A DNA stretch of 64,000 nucleotides, taken from NCBI GenBank assembly GCA_030403585.1, contig JAUEPE010000010.1:104685-168684 (forward strand), written 5' to 3'. The notes under the pieces are model-generated. The model made no database searches, had not been told where the DNA came from, and worked only from the letters and a program-made list of their open reading frames with translations. A program made the position numbers and the translations under genes. How positions within the stretch are numbered: the first letter of the stretch is position 1; the number at the start of each line of letters is the position of its first letter. The stretch comes from Frankia sp. RB7 (GTDB taxonomy: Bacteria > Pseudomonadota > Alphaproteobacteria > Rhizobiales > Xanthobacteraceae). Of the stretch, positions 26,375 through 35,149 are shown one piece after another.

Positions 26375-26988
26375 TTCGCGAGCTCCTTCAGGCCGAGGCG
26401 AATGAGCTGCGCCGTCTCGGCGTTCTCACCCGCGTTGCGCGAGGCTGAGGCGATGGCCGCGGCGGCCTGCGGCTGGCCGTAGCCGAGATTGACCAGTGCG
26501 GAGATCGCGTCCGCCACCGGGCGCGGCGCGCGCTGCTCGTCGAGGGCGCCGGCGAGATGCACGACGGCGGGATCGACATCGGCGAAGGCTGGCGCCTTGT
26601 CCTTCAACTCGGTGACGATGCGCTCGGCCACCTTGGGCCCGACGCCGGGGGTGCGCGCCACTGCAGCCTTGTCGCGTAGAGCAATCGCATTGGCGAGATC
26701 GGAAGGCGCCAGCGTGCCGAGCACGGCGAGAGCGACCTTGGCACCGACGCCCTGCACGGTCTGGAGCAAGCGAAACCATTCGCGCTCCTGGTCGGTGCGG
26801 AAGCCGAACAGTTTGATCTGGTCCTCGCGAACGTAAGTCTCGATCGAGAGCACCGCTGCTTCGCCCGGCGAAGGCAGATGCTGCAGCGTCCGCACCGAGC
26901 AATGCACCTGATAGCCGACGCCGCCGACATCGAGGAGCACGTAATCCTCGCCGTAGGAATCGATCAGGCCCTTGAGCTTGCCGATCAT
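26371..26988 (-). CDS. ruvA: Holliday junction DNA helicase RuvA
   Basis: Protein of 205 aa beginning [20 protein letters not shown], the standard RuvA N-terminal domain. Helix-hairpin-helix motifs follow in the middle ([27 protein letters not shown]), and domain III at the C-terminus contacts RuvB ([12 protein letters not shown]). It binds four-way junctions and loads RuvB. A longer frame runs upstream through ruvC, but the ATG at 26988 is clearly the right start and overlaps the ruvC stop by 4 bp. Confidence 0.97.
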   Translation of the reverse strand: MIGKLKGLIDSYGEDYVLLDVGGVGYQVHCSVRTLQHLPSPGEAAVLSIETYVREDQIKLFGFRTDQEREWFRLLQTVQGVGAKVALAVLGTLAPSDLANAIALRDKAAVARTPGVGPKVAERIVTELKDKAPAFADVDPAVVHLAGALDEQRAPRPVADAISALVNLGYGQPQAAAAIASASRNAGENAETAQLIRLGLKELAK

Positions 26989-27512
26989 ATCCCGACCACC
27001 TTCAGCCGCAGCGCCGTGCTCTGGCGATGATGGGCGTGGGTGATGGCGATGGCGAGCGCGTCGGCGGCGTCGGCCGACGGCGGCTCGGCCTTGGGCAGCA
27101 ATATCTTCAGCATCATCGCGATCTGTTGCTTGTCGGCGTGGCCGGCGCCAACCACCGTCTTCTTCACCTGGTTCGGCGCGTATTCGGCAACAGAGATGCC
27201 GAACATCGCGGGCGACAGCATGGCGACGCCGCGGGCCTGGCCGAGTTTCAGCGTCGCGACACCGTCCTTGTTCACGAAGGTCTGCTCGACCGCGGCTTCC
27301 ATGGGATTGTGAGTGGAGAGAACCGCCGTGAGCCCCTCGTGGATCGCCAGCAGCCGGCTCGCCAGCGGCAAATCGTCCGGTGGTTCCACCGAACCGCAGG
27401 CAACATAGATCAGGCGATTGCCGTCGGCCTCGATCACGCCCCAGCCGGTGCGGCGCAGTCCGGGGTCGATGCCGATGATGCGAACGGGTTGGCGAATCGG
27501 GAGCGCGGTCAT
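26985..27512 (-). CDS. ruvC: Crossover junction endodeoxyribonuclease RuvC
   Basis: Resolvase of 175 aa with the acidic catalytic residues in [14 protein letters not shown] (Asp), [11 protein letters not shown] (Glu) and [14 protein letters not shown] (Asp pair). It cuts Holliday junctions symmetrically after RuvAB branch migration. It is first in the ruvCAB operon, about 100 nt downstream of yebC, which may be cotranscribed. Confidence 0.96.
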   Translation of the reverse strand: MTALPIRQPVRIIGIDPGLRRTGWGVIEADGNRLIYVACGSVEPPDDLPLASRLLAIHEGLTAVLSTHNPMEAAVEQTFVNKDGVATLKLGQARGVAMLSPAMFGISVAEYAPNQVKKTVVGAGHADKQQIAMMLKILLPKAEPPSADAADALAIAITHAHHRQSTALRLKVVGI

Positions 27513-27608
27513 GGGCCAGTGATAGCGGTTGGCCCATGATAGCGAAACAGAAACAGAACAGAAGTCCCCGGAGAAAGGCGGGCTCCCAGGTGGCGCCGCT
27601 CTGGGTCT

Positions 27609-28355
27609 TCAGCCGCCCATCTTCGCGACCAGCGCGTCCGAAATCTCGAAATTGGCGTAGACGTTCTGGACGTCGTCGTGCTCGTTGAGCAGGTCCATCA
27701 GCTTCAGCAGCTTCTCGCCGGTCTCGTCGTCGACAGCGACCGTGTTCTGCGGCTTCCAGATCAGCGCGGCCTTGCGCGGCTCGCCGAACTTGGCTTCGAG
27801 CGCCTTGGCGACGTCGCGATAGCCTTCGGTGGAGGCGTAGATCTCGTGGCCGCCTTCGCCCGAGACCACGTCGTCGGCGCCGGCCTCGATCGCGGCATCG
27901 AGCACCGCATCGTCATCGGCGACGCTGCGGTCGTATTCGATGATGCCGGTGCGGTCGAACATGAAGGACACCGAGCCGGTTTCGCCGAGATTGCCGCCGG
28001 ATTTGGTGAAGAAGGAGCGGATGTCGGACGCGGCGCGGTTGCGATTGTCGGTCAGGGCTTCGACGATGACGGCGACGCCGCCGGGGCCATAGCCCTCGTA
28101 GCGGATCTCGTCATAGTTCTCGCCGTCATTGCCGAGCGCCTTCTTGACGGCGCGCTCGATATTGTCCTTCGGCATGTTCTCCTGGCGCGCCGCGATGATG
28201 GCCGCGCGCAGGCGCGGGTTCATGTTGGGGTCGGGCGTGCCGAGCTTGGCCGCGACAGTGATTTCCCGCGCCAGCTTGCCGAACAGCTTCGACTTCTGGG
28301 CATCCTGCCGCCCCTTGCGGTGCATGATGTTCTTGAATTGGGAATGTCCGGCCAT
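27609..28355 (-). CDS. yebC: YebC/PmpR family DNA-binding regulator
   Basis: Protein of 248 aa with the family start [20 protein letters not shown] and the conserved segments [12 protein letters not shown] and [14 protein letters not shown]. Members act as transcriptional regulators and have more recently been linked to relief of ribosome stalling. It lies immediately upstream of ruvCAB, a frequent arrangement that suggests cotranscription. Confidence 0.95.
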   Translation of the reverse strand: MAGHSQFKNIMHRKGRQDAQKSKLFGKLAREITVAAKLGTPDPNMNPRLRAAIIAARQENMPKDNIERAVKKALGNDGENYDEIRYEGYGPGGVAVIVEALTDNRNRAASDIRSFFTKSGGNLGETGSVSFMFDRTGIIEYDRSVADDDAVLDAAIEAGADDVVSGEGGHEIYASTEGYRDVAKALEAKFGEPRKAALIWKPQNTVAVDDETGEKLLKLMDLLNEHDDVQNVYANFEISDALVAKMGG

Positions 28356-28562
28356 GCGTGATCTTCTCTAGGAATCGTGCGCCAAAGGTGAGCTTCGGGA
28401 AGCGCGGCGTTATAGGCCGCCAACCCACCGAAATGAAAGAGCCTCTCATACTTTAAGGTAATACAGTAGTCGCCCGTGCCCAGAAGTCAGGCATCGTTAA
28501 CCCTGATTTCATTCCAGCCTGCGAAAATAGCGTCCGCCCATCTCCCGACAAGAGTAGACCCA

Positions 28563-30317
28563 ATGGCGTTCGCATTATTTCGGAAGCGCCTGCCGGGCAT
28601 GGCCGCAGAGTTGGCCGCACCAGCGCCAGCCCCGCAGGCTGCGCAGCCGGCGGCCGCGCCCGCTCCGGCGGCCGAGGTCGATTCGGCCCGGGAAATCCTG
28701 GAACTGCTGGAACTCGAGCTCGGCGCCATGATCCGCCAGCTCGAGCGGGCCGCCAATTCGGTGGCCGGCGGCGCCGAGGCGACTGCGGCGACGCTCGCCG
28801 ATATCCGCCAGCGCACCGACGCGCTGACCGGGCGGACCAACGCCGCGCAGTCGAACGCCTCGGGCTTTGCCCACGCCACCGACAAGTTCACCCAATCCGC
28901 GCAAGGCATCGGCGCGCAGGTTCGCGAGGCCGGCAAGCTCGCCGATGAGGCCAGTGCCGCCGCGCAGGAGGCGCGGGCCAATGTCGACCGCCTGCGTGAA
29001 TCCTCCGCGGCGATCGGCAATGTCGTCAATCTGATCGCCCAGATCGCGCGGCAGACCACGCTGCTCGCGCTCAACTCCACCATCGAGGCCGCGCGCGCCG
29101 GTGCGGCCGGCAAGGGCTTTGCGGTCGTTGCCACCGAGGTCAAGGCTCTTGCGGTGCAGACCCAGGGCGCCACCGAGGAGATCTCTAAGAAGATCGATGC
29201 ACTCCAACGCGATGCCGCCGGCTCCGCGGACGCCGTGCACCGGATCTCGCAGGCGATCGAGGCGATCCGCCCGGTGTTCGACACTGTCAATGGCGCGGTG
29301 GCCGAGCAGAACGCCACCACCAGCGAGGTCTCCGGCAACGCGGCCAGCGCATCGCAGTTCATCATATCGGTCGGCGAGAGCGCCGCCGAGATCGACGCCG
29401 CGACCAAGGCGGCCGAGACCCATGGCGAGAACGTCGCCAGCGCCGGCAAGGCCGTGACGACCTTCGCCCAGAAGCTGAAATCGCGCTGCGCGGTGCTGCT
29501 CAAGCAGAGCGAGCACGACGACCGCCGCAAGACCGAGCGGCTGCCGTGCCATCTCAAATTCGAAACCCCGCGCGGCATGCTGCCGGTCTACGAGATCGCG
29601 ATGGACGGCGTGCTGATCGGCGGTACGGAAGCAGGCCGGCTCGCGCCGCAGGCGATCATCGACGGCAGCCTCGAAGACGTCGGCGCCTGCCGCCTGCGCG
29701 TGGTCGAGCAGTCCAAGACCGGCGCCCGCACGCAATTCGTCAGCCCCAATGCCGCGCAGCGCGAGAAGATCGAAGACAAGCTCTGGTCGATCCACGAGGA
29801 GAACACGGAGTTCGTCACCCGCGCGATGGAGGCGGGCACCGCGCTCACTAGGCTCTTCGAGCAGGCGGTCGCGCGCGGCGAGGTCAAGATCGATGACCTG
29901 TTCGACACCGACTACGCCGAGATCGCCGGCACCAATCCGCAGCAATACCGCACGAAATATCTGGACTGGGCCGACCGCGCGCTGCCGCCGTTTCAGGAAG
30001 CATTTCTCGTCAAGGAAACCCGCATGGCGTTCTGCGCGATGGTCGACCGCAACGGCTTCCTGCCGGTCCACAACAAGATCTATTCTCATCCGCAGCGGCC
30101 GGGCGATACCGCCTGGAACATGGCCAACAGCCGCAACCGCCGCATCTTCAACGATCCGGCGGGGTTGGCTGCGGCGCACAATTTGCGCTCGTACCTGATC
30201 CAGAGCTATGCGCGCGACATGGGCAACGGCAACACCGTGATGATGCGCGAGATAGACGTCCCGATTCGCGTGCAGGGCCGGCACTGGGGCGGATTTCGGA
30301 CGGCCTACAAGCTGTAG
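28563..30317 (+). CDS. Soluble methyl-accepting chemotaxis protein with PilZ-like insert and C-terminal sensor-like module
   Basis: Protein of 584 aa with no membrane segment or signal peptide, so it is probably cytosolic. After an Ala/Pro-rich N-terminus, a long coiled coil of the MCP signalling domain (about 115-310) carries the hairpin-tip sequence [17 protein letters not shown], a variant of [17 protein letters not shown]. Residues about 317-405 resemble a degenerate PilZ domain (DRRKTER, then MDGVLIGG). Residues about 412-584 form a module shared with the next gene (NSRNRRIF, SYARDMG, GRHWGGFR). I chose ATG 28563; an in-frame upstream ATG at 28476 is less likely. Confidence 0.85.
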   Translation: MAFALFRKRLPGMAAELAAPAPAPQAAQPAAAPAPAAEVDSAREILELLELELGAMIRQLERAANSVAGGAEATAATLADIRQRTDALTGRTNAAQSNASGFAHATDKFTQSAQGIGAQVREAGKLADEASAAAQEARANVDRLRESSAAIGNVVNLIAQIARQTTLLALNSTIEAARAGAAGKGFAVVATEVKALAVQTQGATEEISKKIDALQRDAAGSADAVHRISQAIEAIRPVFDTVNGAVAEQNATTSEVSGNAASASQFIISVGESAAEIDAATKAAETHGENVASAGKAVTTFAQKLKSRCAVLLKQSEHDDRRKTERLPCHLKFETPRGMLPVYEIAMDGVLIGGTEAGRLAPQAIIDGSLEDVGACRLRVVEQSKTGARTQFVSPNAAQREKIEDKLWSIHEENTEFVTRAMEAGTALTRLFEQAVARGEVKIDDLFDTDYAEIAGTNPQQYRTKYLDWADRALPPFQEAFLVKETRMAFCAMVDRNGFLPVHNKIYSHPQRPGDTAWNMANSRNRRIFNDPAGLAAAHNLRSYLIQSYARDMGNGNTVMMREIDVPIRVQGRHWGGFRTAYKL

Positions 30318-30423
30318 TGCACGCTCAGGCAAGACGCCGGACGCGAATCACGTCTTTAAGTGAAATTGGAATGGGAATGCCGCGGAGGGCCGGCGACCGG
30401 CTCCGACTGGAGGAAGCCCGTAA

Positions 30424-31848
30424 ATGTCTCTCGCCCAGCTTGCAGTCATGGACACTGGATCCAACCGAACGCTCGCCGAGCGGCTGATCGACCAGCTTGC
30501 CGACCGCATCGGCGGCCTCGGCGTCGAGCTTGCCGACATCGCCGGCAACGTCCAGGAGGTCGCCAACCGCGTCGCCAACCAGTCGGAACGGTTCCATCAT
30601 CTCCAGAAGACGGCCGAGACCATGGTCTCGGCCAACCACGATATCGCCAACGCCTCGCAGGCCGTGCAATCGACCACATCGGCGGCCGTCGGCGAGATCG
30701 CGCAGTCGCGCGGTGCGGTCGACGCCGCGGTCAGCCACATCTCCGAGCTCGTCGCCGCGGTGGAGCGGATCGAGGCACGCTTGAGCGCCGTCGGCTCTGC
30801 GCTGGCGCAGGTCGCAAAAGTCTCCGGCTCGATCGAGGCGATCGCCAAGCAAACCAATCTGCTTGCGCTCAACGCCACCATCGAGGCCGCGCGGGCCGGC
30901 AATGCCGGACGCGGATTCGCCGTGGTCGCAAGCGAAGTGAAAAACCTCGCGGAGGCGACCCGGCAGGCCACGCACCAGATCTCCGACACCGTGCGCGATC
31001 TCGACGGCCAGATCGAAGGCCTGATCGGCGAGAGCAGCGATGCGTCCCAGCGCGCGAAGACCGCCGGCGAAGGCGCCCAGCAGATCTCCGGCATCATCTC
31101 GCGCGTCCAGCAGGGCTTTGCCTCGGTGGAAGCCGAGATCGACAGCGTCACGCGCGCCGCGACCTCCAATCTCGGCCATTGCGACACCGTCATCTCCGAG
31201 CTCAACGAGCTCGCCAAGGGCGTCGACCTTTCCTCGCGCGATCTCAGGAGCGCCGACCAGCGGGTCACAAAACTGCTCGACACCTCCGAGGGCCTGATCG
31301 CACTGATCGCCGACAGCGGCGTGGAGACGTCGGATGCGCCGCTGATCCGAGTAGTCGTCGACACCGCCAAGCGCATCGCGGCCGAGTTCGAGGCCGCAGT
31401 CGATCGCGGAGAGATCACGCTCGACCAGCTCATGGACGAGAACTACCGGGAGATCGCCGGCACCGATCCAAAGCAATATCTCACCAAATATGTCGACTTC
31501 ACAGACCGCGCGCTGCCGGCGATCCAGGACCCGGTCCAGAAATCCGATCCCCGCATCGTGTTCTGCGTCGCCTGGGCGAGGAACGGCTATCTGCCGACGC
31601 ACAATCCGAACTACCGGTTGCCGCAGGGCAAGGACCCGGTCTGGAACAACGCCAACTGCCGCAACCGCCGCCTGTTCACCGATCGCGCGGTGAAGAAGGT
31701 CGCGGCCAACACAAAACCCTTCCTGCTGCAGACCTATCGCCGCGACATGGGCGGCGGGCAATTCGTGCTGATGAAGGATTTGTCGTCGCCGATCATGATC
31801 CGCGGCAAGCACTGGGGCGCATTCCGGATGGGTTTTCGGCAGGGCTGA
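30424..31848 (+). CDS. Soluble methyl-accepting chemotaxis protein with C-terminal sensor-like module
   Basis: Protein of 474 aa without membrane segments. The MCP signalling domain occupies most of residues 1-300 and has the hairpin tip [30 protein letters not shown]. Residues about 320-474 form the same C-terminal module as in the gene upstream ([28 protein letters not shown]). The PilZ-like segment of the first protein is missing. The gap between the two genes is 106 nt, so they may be one transcription unit. The module resembles the last part of cache-type sensor domains, and I infer that it binds a cytosolic ligand. Confidence 0.87.
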   Translation: MSLAQLAVMDTGSNRTLAERLIDQLADRIGGLGVELADIAGNVQEVANRVANQSERFHHLQKTAETMVSANHDIANASQAVQSTTSAAVGEIAQSRGAVDAAVSHISELVAAVERIEARLSAVGSALAQVAKVSGSIEAIAKQTNLLALNATIEAARAGNAGRGFAVVASEVKNLAEATRQATHQISDTVRDLDGQIEGLIGESSDASQRAKTAGEGAQQISGIISRVQQGFASVEAEIDSVTRAATSNLGHCDTVISELNELAKGVDLSSRDLRSADQRVTKLLDTSEGLIALIADSGVETSDAPLIRVVVDTAKRIAAEFEAAVDRGEITLDQLMDENYREIAGTDPKQYLTKYVDFTDRALPAIQDPVQKSDPRIVFCVAWARNGYLPTHNPNYRLPQGKDPVWNNANCRNRRLFTDRAVKKVAANTKPFLLQTYRRDMGGGQFVLMKDLSSPIMIRGKHWGAFRMGFRQG

Positions 31849-31950
31849 ATCAAAAACCTCGAAAACAACCCCATGCACAGTAGCCGGGGTGCGCGGAATC
31901 AATGGCTTAGCGGGATGAAATCAGGCCTGGCTGATTGCCAAGCAGAAGGT

Positions 31951-32079
31951 GGGCTCCCTCTCCCGCTTGCGGGGTAGGGCTGGGGTGGGGGTGTATCCGC
32001 AACCGAGAACCCCCAAGAGGAGAGAACCCTCACCCGCGCCTTCGGCGCGACCTCTCCCGCAAGCAAGCGGGAGAGGTTG
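31951..32079. repeat. Palindromic intergenic repeat, family A copy 2
   Basis: It contains CCCTCTCCCGCTTGCGGG at the left and CCTCTCCCGCAAGCAAGCGGGAGAGG at the right, the latter a near-perfect hairpin. A CCCTCACCCGCGCCTTCGGCGCG element lies between them. It matches the style of copies at 11722-11850 and 46801-46940. Confidence 0.7.
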
Positions 32080-32216
32080 AGCAAGCGCGCAACGTAGTCG
32101 TTGACCCGTCGGGCAAAACAGGAGCACGATGCCATCATCGGGCACGTCAGCTCTCGCGTCGTTGCGGCTGATCCCGTCAGACGCGCACCGTGCTCGCCCT
32201 CACCCGACTTTCACAA

Positions 32217-32258
32217 TCGCACGAGTTTCGTCTTCGCACGGATTTGCGCATTCGCACG
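32217..32258. promoter_or_regulatory. Three TCGCACG direct repeats
   Basis: TCGCACG begins at 32217, 32234 and 32252, giving spacings of 17 and 18 bp. Near-regular spacing close to two helical turns suggests a multi-site operator for the downstream molybdenum hydroxylase operon. It could be chance in GC-rich DNA. Confidence 0.3.
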
Positions 32259-32293
32259 GTGATGCGCGGAGCCCGACAACGCACCTGATGCAA

Positions 32294-32314
32294 AAGCGTC
32301 AGAAAATGACGCTT
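32294..32314. promoter_or_regulatory. Perfect inverted repeat AAGCGTCA-N5-TGACGCTT
   Basis: Two 8-bp arms with a 5-nt spacer are followed by the AT-rich stretch TATCATATCAATTAG. The position is about 200 nt upstream of the small Mo-hydroxylase subunit gene. It fits an operator beside a promoter better than a terminator, because no T-run follows on either strand. Confidence 0.4.
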
Positions 32315-32510
32315 ATCATATCAATTAGCGTAAAAGCACAGCACGGATCGCCGCACAAATTCGTGAACGTCATGGCCTGATGCTTCGCCAGCGCAAATAT
32401 GCATCGCCAGAAATCTCGACGCTTCATCGTTTCACACCGGTATGATTATTGTCGCGCGCGAGTTCGCCAACTAGATCGCCGTAAGCGATCCGGCGACGAA
32501 GGGGATGCAT

Positions 32511-32975
32511 ATGGCAACAACTCTCACCATCAATGGCGAAACGAAATCCTTCGACGCGCCACCGGAAATGCCGCTGCTGTGGGTGTTGCGCGACATCCTC
32601 GGTATGACCGGCACCAAATTCGGCTGCGGCATCGCCCAATGCGGCGCCTGCACGGTGCATGTCGACGGCAAGGCGGTGCGCTCCTGCGTGCTGCCCATCA
32701 GCGCGGTCGCGAATCGCGCCATCACCACCATCGAACATGTCGGCAGCACGCCTTCCGGCGCGAAAGTGCAGAAGGCCTGGCTCGATGCCGAAGTGATCCA
32801 GTGCGGCTATTGCCAGTCCGGCCAGATCATGTCGGCCGCGGCGCTGCTGGCGGCAACGCCCAGCCCTGACGATGCCGACATCGATGCGGCGATGGCCGGC
32901 AACATCTGCCGTTGCGGCACCTATGTGCGCATCCGCGAGGCCATCAAGCTCGCCGCATCCGGGCGTCAGTCGTGA
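32511..32975 (+). CDS. Molybdenum hydroxylase (2Fe-2S) small subunit, IorA-like
   Basis: Protein of 154 aa with two [2Fe-2S] sites: the plant-type cluster in [11 protein letters not shown] plus a later Cys (VRSC), and the second cluster in QCGYCQSG and CRCGTY. This is the standard small subunit of isoquinoline 1-oxidoreductase, aldehyde or nicotinate-type hydroxylases. It passes electrons from the molybdenum site outward. I chose ATG 32511 over ATG 32505 because AAGGGG at 32499-32504 then has a normal 6-nt spacing. The large subunit gene starts 8 nt after its stop. Confidence 0.92.
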   Translation: MATTLTINGETKSFDAPPEMPLLWVLRDILGMTGTKFGCGIAQCGACTVHVDGKAVRSCVLPISAVANRAITTIEHVGSTPSGAKVQKAWLDAEVIQCGYCQSGQIMSAAALLAATPSPDDADIDAAMAGNICRCGTYVRIREAIKLAASGRQS

Positions 32976-32983
32976 GGTCCGCC

Positions 32984-35149
32984 ATGAATGCACAGAACAG
33001 CGTCTCCCGCCGCGCGCTGCTGACCGGCGGCATCGCCACCGGCTTCCTGCTCGCCTTCCATCTGCCGCTGCGCGCCGCCGCCAACGAGCCGGCGCAGAAG
33101 GACGCGACGGACGGCAAGTTCGCGCCCAACGCCTTCATCCGCATCGAAGAGACCGGCCGCACGGTGCTGATGATGCCGCAGGTCGAGATGGGCCAGGGTA
33201 CCTACACCTCGATCTCGGCCGTGCTCGCCGAAGAGCTGGATGCGGACTGGAGCAAGGTCGAGGTGCAGCACGCGCCGCCCAACGACAAGCTCTACGCCAA
33301 TCCGACCTTCGGCCTCCAAGTCACAGGCAATTCCAACTCGATTCGCGCCTGGTGGGTGCCGCTGCGCAAGGCCGGCGCCACCGCACGCGCGATGCTGGTG
33401 CAGGCCGCGGCCGGCCAGTGGGATGTTGACGCTGCAAGCTGCACGGCGTCAAAGGGCGAGGTCGCCCATGCCGCGAGCGGCCGCAAGCTCGGCTATGGCG
33501 AGCTTGCGCTTGCAGCCCAAGGCCAGACGCAGCCAAAGGACGTCGCGGTCAAGGACCCCAAGGACTTCGTCCTGATCGGCCAACCGCTGAAGCGGCTCGA
33601 CACGCCGGACAAGGTCAACGGCAAGGCGCTCTACGGTATCGACGCAATCCTGCCCGGCATGAAGATCGCGGCGATCGCCAATTGCCCGGTGTTCGGCGGC
33701 AAGGTCGGCAAGGTCGACGACAGCGCAGCGATGAAAGTCGCCGGCGTGCGCAAGGTCGTCGTGCTCGACGACGCCGTCGCCGTGATCGGCGATCACATGT
33801 GGGCGGCGAAGAAAGGTCTCGAAGCGCTCGAGATCGAGTGGAACGAGGGAACGAACGCAGGGATCAGCACCAAGGACATCTGGCAGAACCTGCGCGATGC
33901 CAGCGCAAAGGACGGCGTGGTCGCGAAATCCACCGGCGACATCGCCAAGGCGCTCGCAACCGGCGACAAGTTCGAGGCCGCTTACGAGCTGCCATTCCTG
34001 GCGCATGCGTCGATGGAGCCGATCAACGCCACCGTTCACGTCAGGCCGGACGCCTGCGAAATCTGGACCGGCACGCAGATCATGACGCGCGTCCAGTCGG
34101 AAGCCGCAAAGGCCGCCGGTGTCCCCGTCGACAAGGTGATCGTCAATCAGCATCTGCTCGGTGGCGGTTTTGGCCGCAAGCTCGAGCCGGACATGGTGAT
34201 CGCGGCGGTCAAGATCGCAAAACAGGTCGACTATCCCGTCAAGGTGATCTGGACCCGCGAGGAGGACATCCAACACGACGTCTACCGTCCGGTCTATCGC
34301 GACCAGATCACGGCGTCGCTGGTCGACGGCAAGGTCGCTGCGTGGAAGTACAAGGTCGCCGGCTCCGCGATCCTGGCGCGCTGGCTGCCGCCGGCGTTCC
34401 AGAAGGGCATCGATATCGACGCGATCGACGCCGCGGTGGACGCGCCCTACGACTTCGCCAATTTCCACGTCGAGTATGTCCGTGTCGAGCCGCCGGCCGT
34501 GCCGACCGGCTTCTGGCGCGGCGTCGGGCCGAACAACAACGTGTTCGCGGTCGAATGCGCGATGGACGAGCTCGCGCGCAAGGCCGGTAAGGACCCGATC
34601 GAATTTCGGAAGTCCATGCTGACGAAGAATCCGCGGATGCTTGCGGTGCTCAACCTCGTGGCGGAAAAATCCGGCTGGGGCCAGCCGTTGCCGGCCCGCG
34701 TCGGCCGCGGCGTCTGCGTGCAGCCGTCCTTCGCGAGCTTCATCGCGACCGTGGTGGAGGCGGAGATCGACGACATCGGCGAGATCGTGCTCCGCCGCGT
34801 CACCTCGGTCGTCGATACCGGCATCGCCGTGAACCCGGATACGGTGAAGGCGCAAATCGAAGGCGGCTTGATCTTCGGCCTCACCGCCGCGCTCTATGGC
34901 GAGATCACCATCGAGAAAGGCCGCGTGCAGCAGTCGAACTTCCACGACTACCGCATGATGCGGATCAACGAGACCCCGAAGATCGACGTCACCGTGGTCA
35001 AGAGCGGCGAGGCACCCGGCGGCATCGGCGAAGCCGGCGTCAATGCCGGACCACCGGCGCTGCGCAACGCGATTTACGCCGCAACCGGCGTGGCGCTGCG
35101 GCGCCTGCCGATCGACAGAAAACTCCTGGCTGCCGGGAGGAAGGCATGA
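32984..35149 (+). CDS. Molybdopterin-binding aldehyde oxidase/xanthine dehydrogenase family subunit, IorB-like
   Basis: Protein of 721 aa with a Tat-type leader (SRRALLTGGIATGFLLAF), so the enzyme is probably exported folded with its cofactor. Cofactor-contacting motifs GGGFGRKLEPD and GVGPNNNVF are present, and the catalytic Glu lies in GGIGEAGVNAGPPALRNA. Length and motifs match the beta subunit of isoquinoline 1-oxidoreductase-type enzymes, which hydroxylate N-heterocycles or aldehydes. An in-frame frame runs upstream to 32912, but only ATG 32984 puts the Tat motif at the N-terminus. It overlaps the cytochrome gene by 4 bp. No XdhC-like maturation gene is present. Confidence 0.9.
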   Translation: MNAQNSVSRRALLTGGIATGFLLAFHLPLRAAANEPAQKDATDGKFAPNAFIRIEETGRTVLMMPQVEMGQGTYTSISAVLAEELDADWSKVEVQHAPPNDKLYANPTFGLQVTGNSNSIRAWWVPLRKAGATARAMLVQAAAGQWDVDAASCTASKGEVAHAASGRKLGYGELALAAQGQTQPKDVAVKDPKDFVLIGQPLKRLDTPDKVNGKALYGIDAILPGMKIAAIANCPVFGGKVGKVDDSAAMKVAGVRKVVVLDDAVAVIGDHMWAAKKGLEALEIEWNEGTNAGISTKDIWQNLRDASAKDGVVAKSTGDIAKALATGDKFEAAYELPFLAHASMEPINATVHVRPDACEIWTGTQIMTRVQSEAAKAAGVPVDKVIVNQHLLGGGFGRKLEPDMVIAAVKIAKQVDYPVKVIWTREEDIQHDVYRPVYRDQITASLVDGKVAAWKYKVAGSAILARWLPPAFQKGIDIDAIDAAVDAPYDFANFHVEYVRVEPPAVPTGFWRGVGPNNNVFAVECAMDELARKAGKDPIEFRKSMLTKNPRMLAVLNLVAEKSGWGQPLPARVGRGVCVQPSFASFIATVVEAEIDDIGEIVLRRVTSVVDTGIAVNPDTVKAQIEGGLIFGLTAALYGEITIEKGRVQQSNFHDYRMMRINETPKIDVTVVKSGEAPGGIGEAGVNAGPPALRNAIYAATGVALRRLPIDRKLLAAGRKA

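Larger units (their letters stand above)
31849..32510. other. 662-bp gene-free region upstream of molybdenum hydroxylase operon
   Basis: No convincing gene is present. The left third carries the family A palindromic repeat (31951-32079). The middle has three evenly spaced TCGCACG motifs (32217, 32234, 32252), and the right part has a perfect 8-bp inverted repeat (32294-32314). Short open frames here lack ribosome-binding sites and recognisable sequence. Confidence 0.6.

Noticed and set aside
28575..30332. A 585-codon minus-strand frame opposite the first chemoreceptor
   Set aside because: The chemoreceptor frame carries clear MCP motifs. The antisense frame is rich in Arg/Asp/Leu without motifs and has no ribosome-binding site.
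32217..32258. Short direct repeats that might suggest a CRISPR array
   Set aside because: The repeats are only 7 bp, there are three, and no cas genes are near. An operator is more likely.
32129..32380. An 83-codon plus-strand frame upstream of the Mo hydroxylase operon
   Set aside because: It overlaps repeat-like and palindromic sequence, has no convincing ribosome-binding site, and its translation has no recognisable feature.
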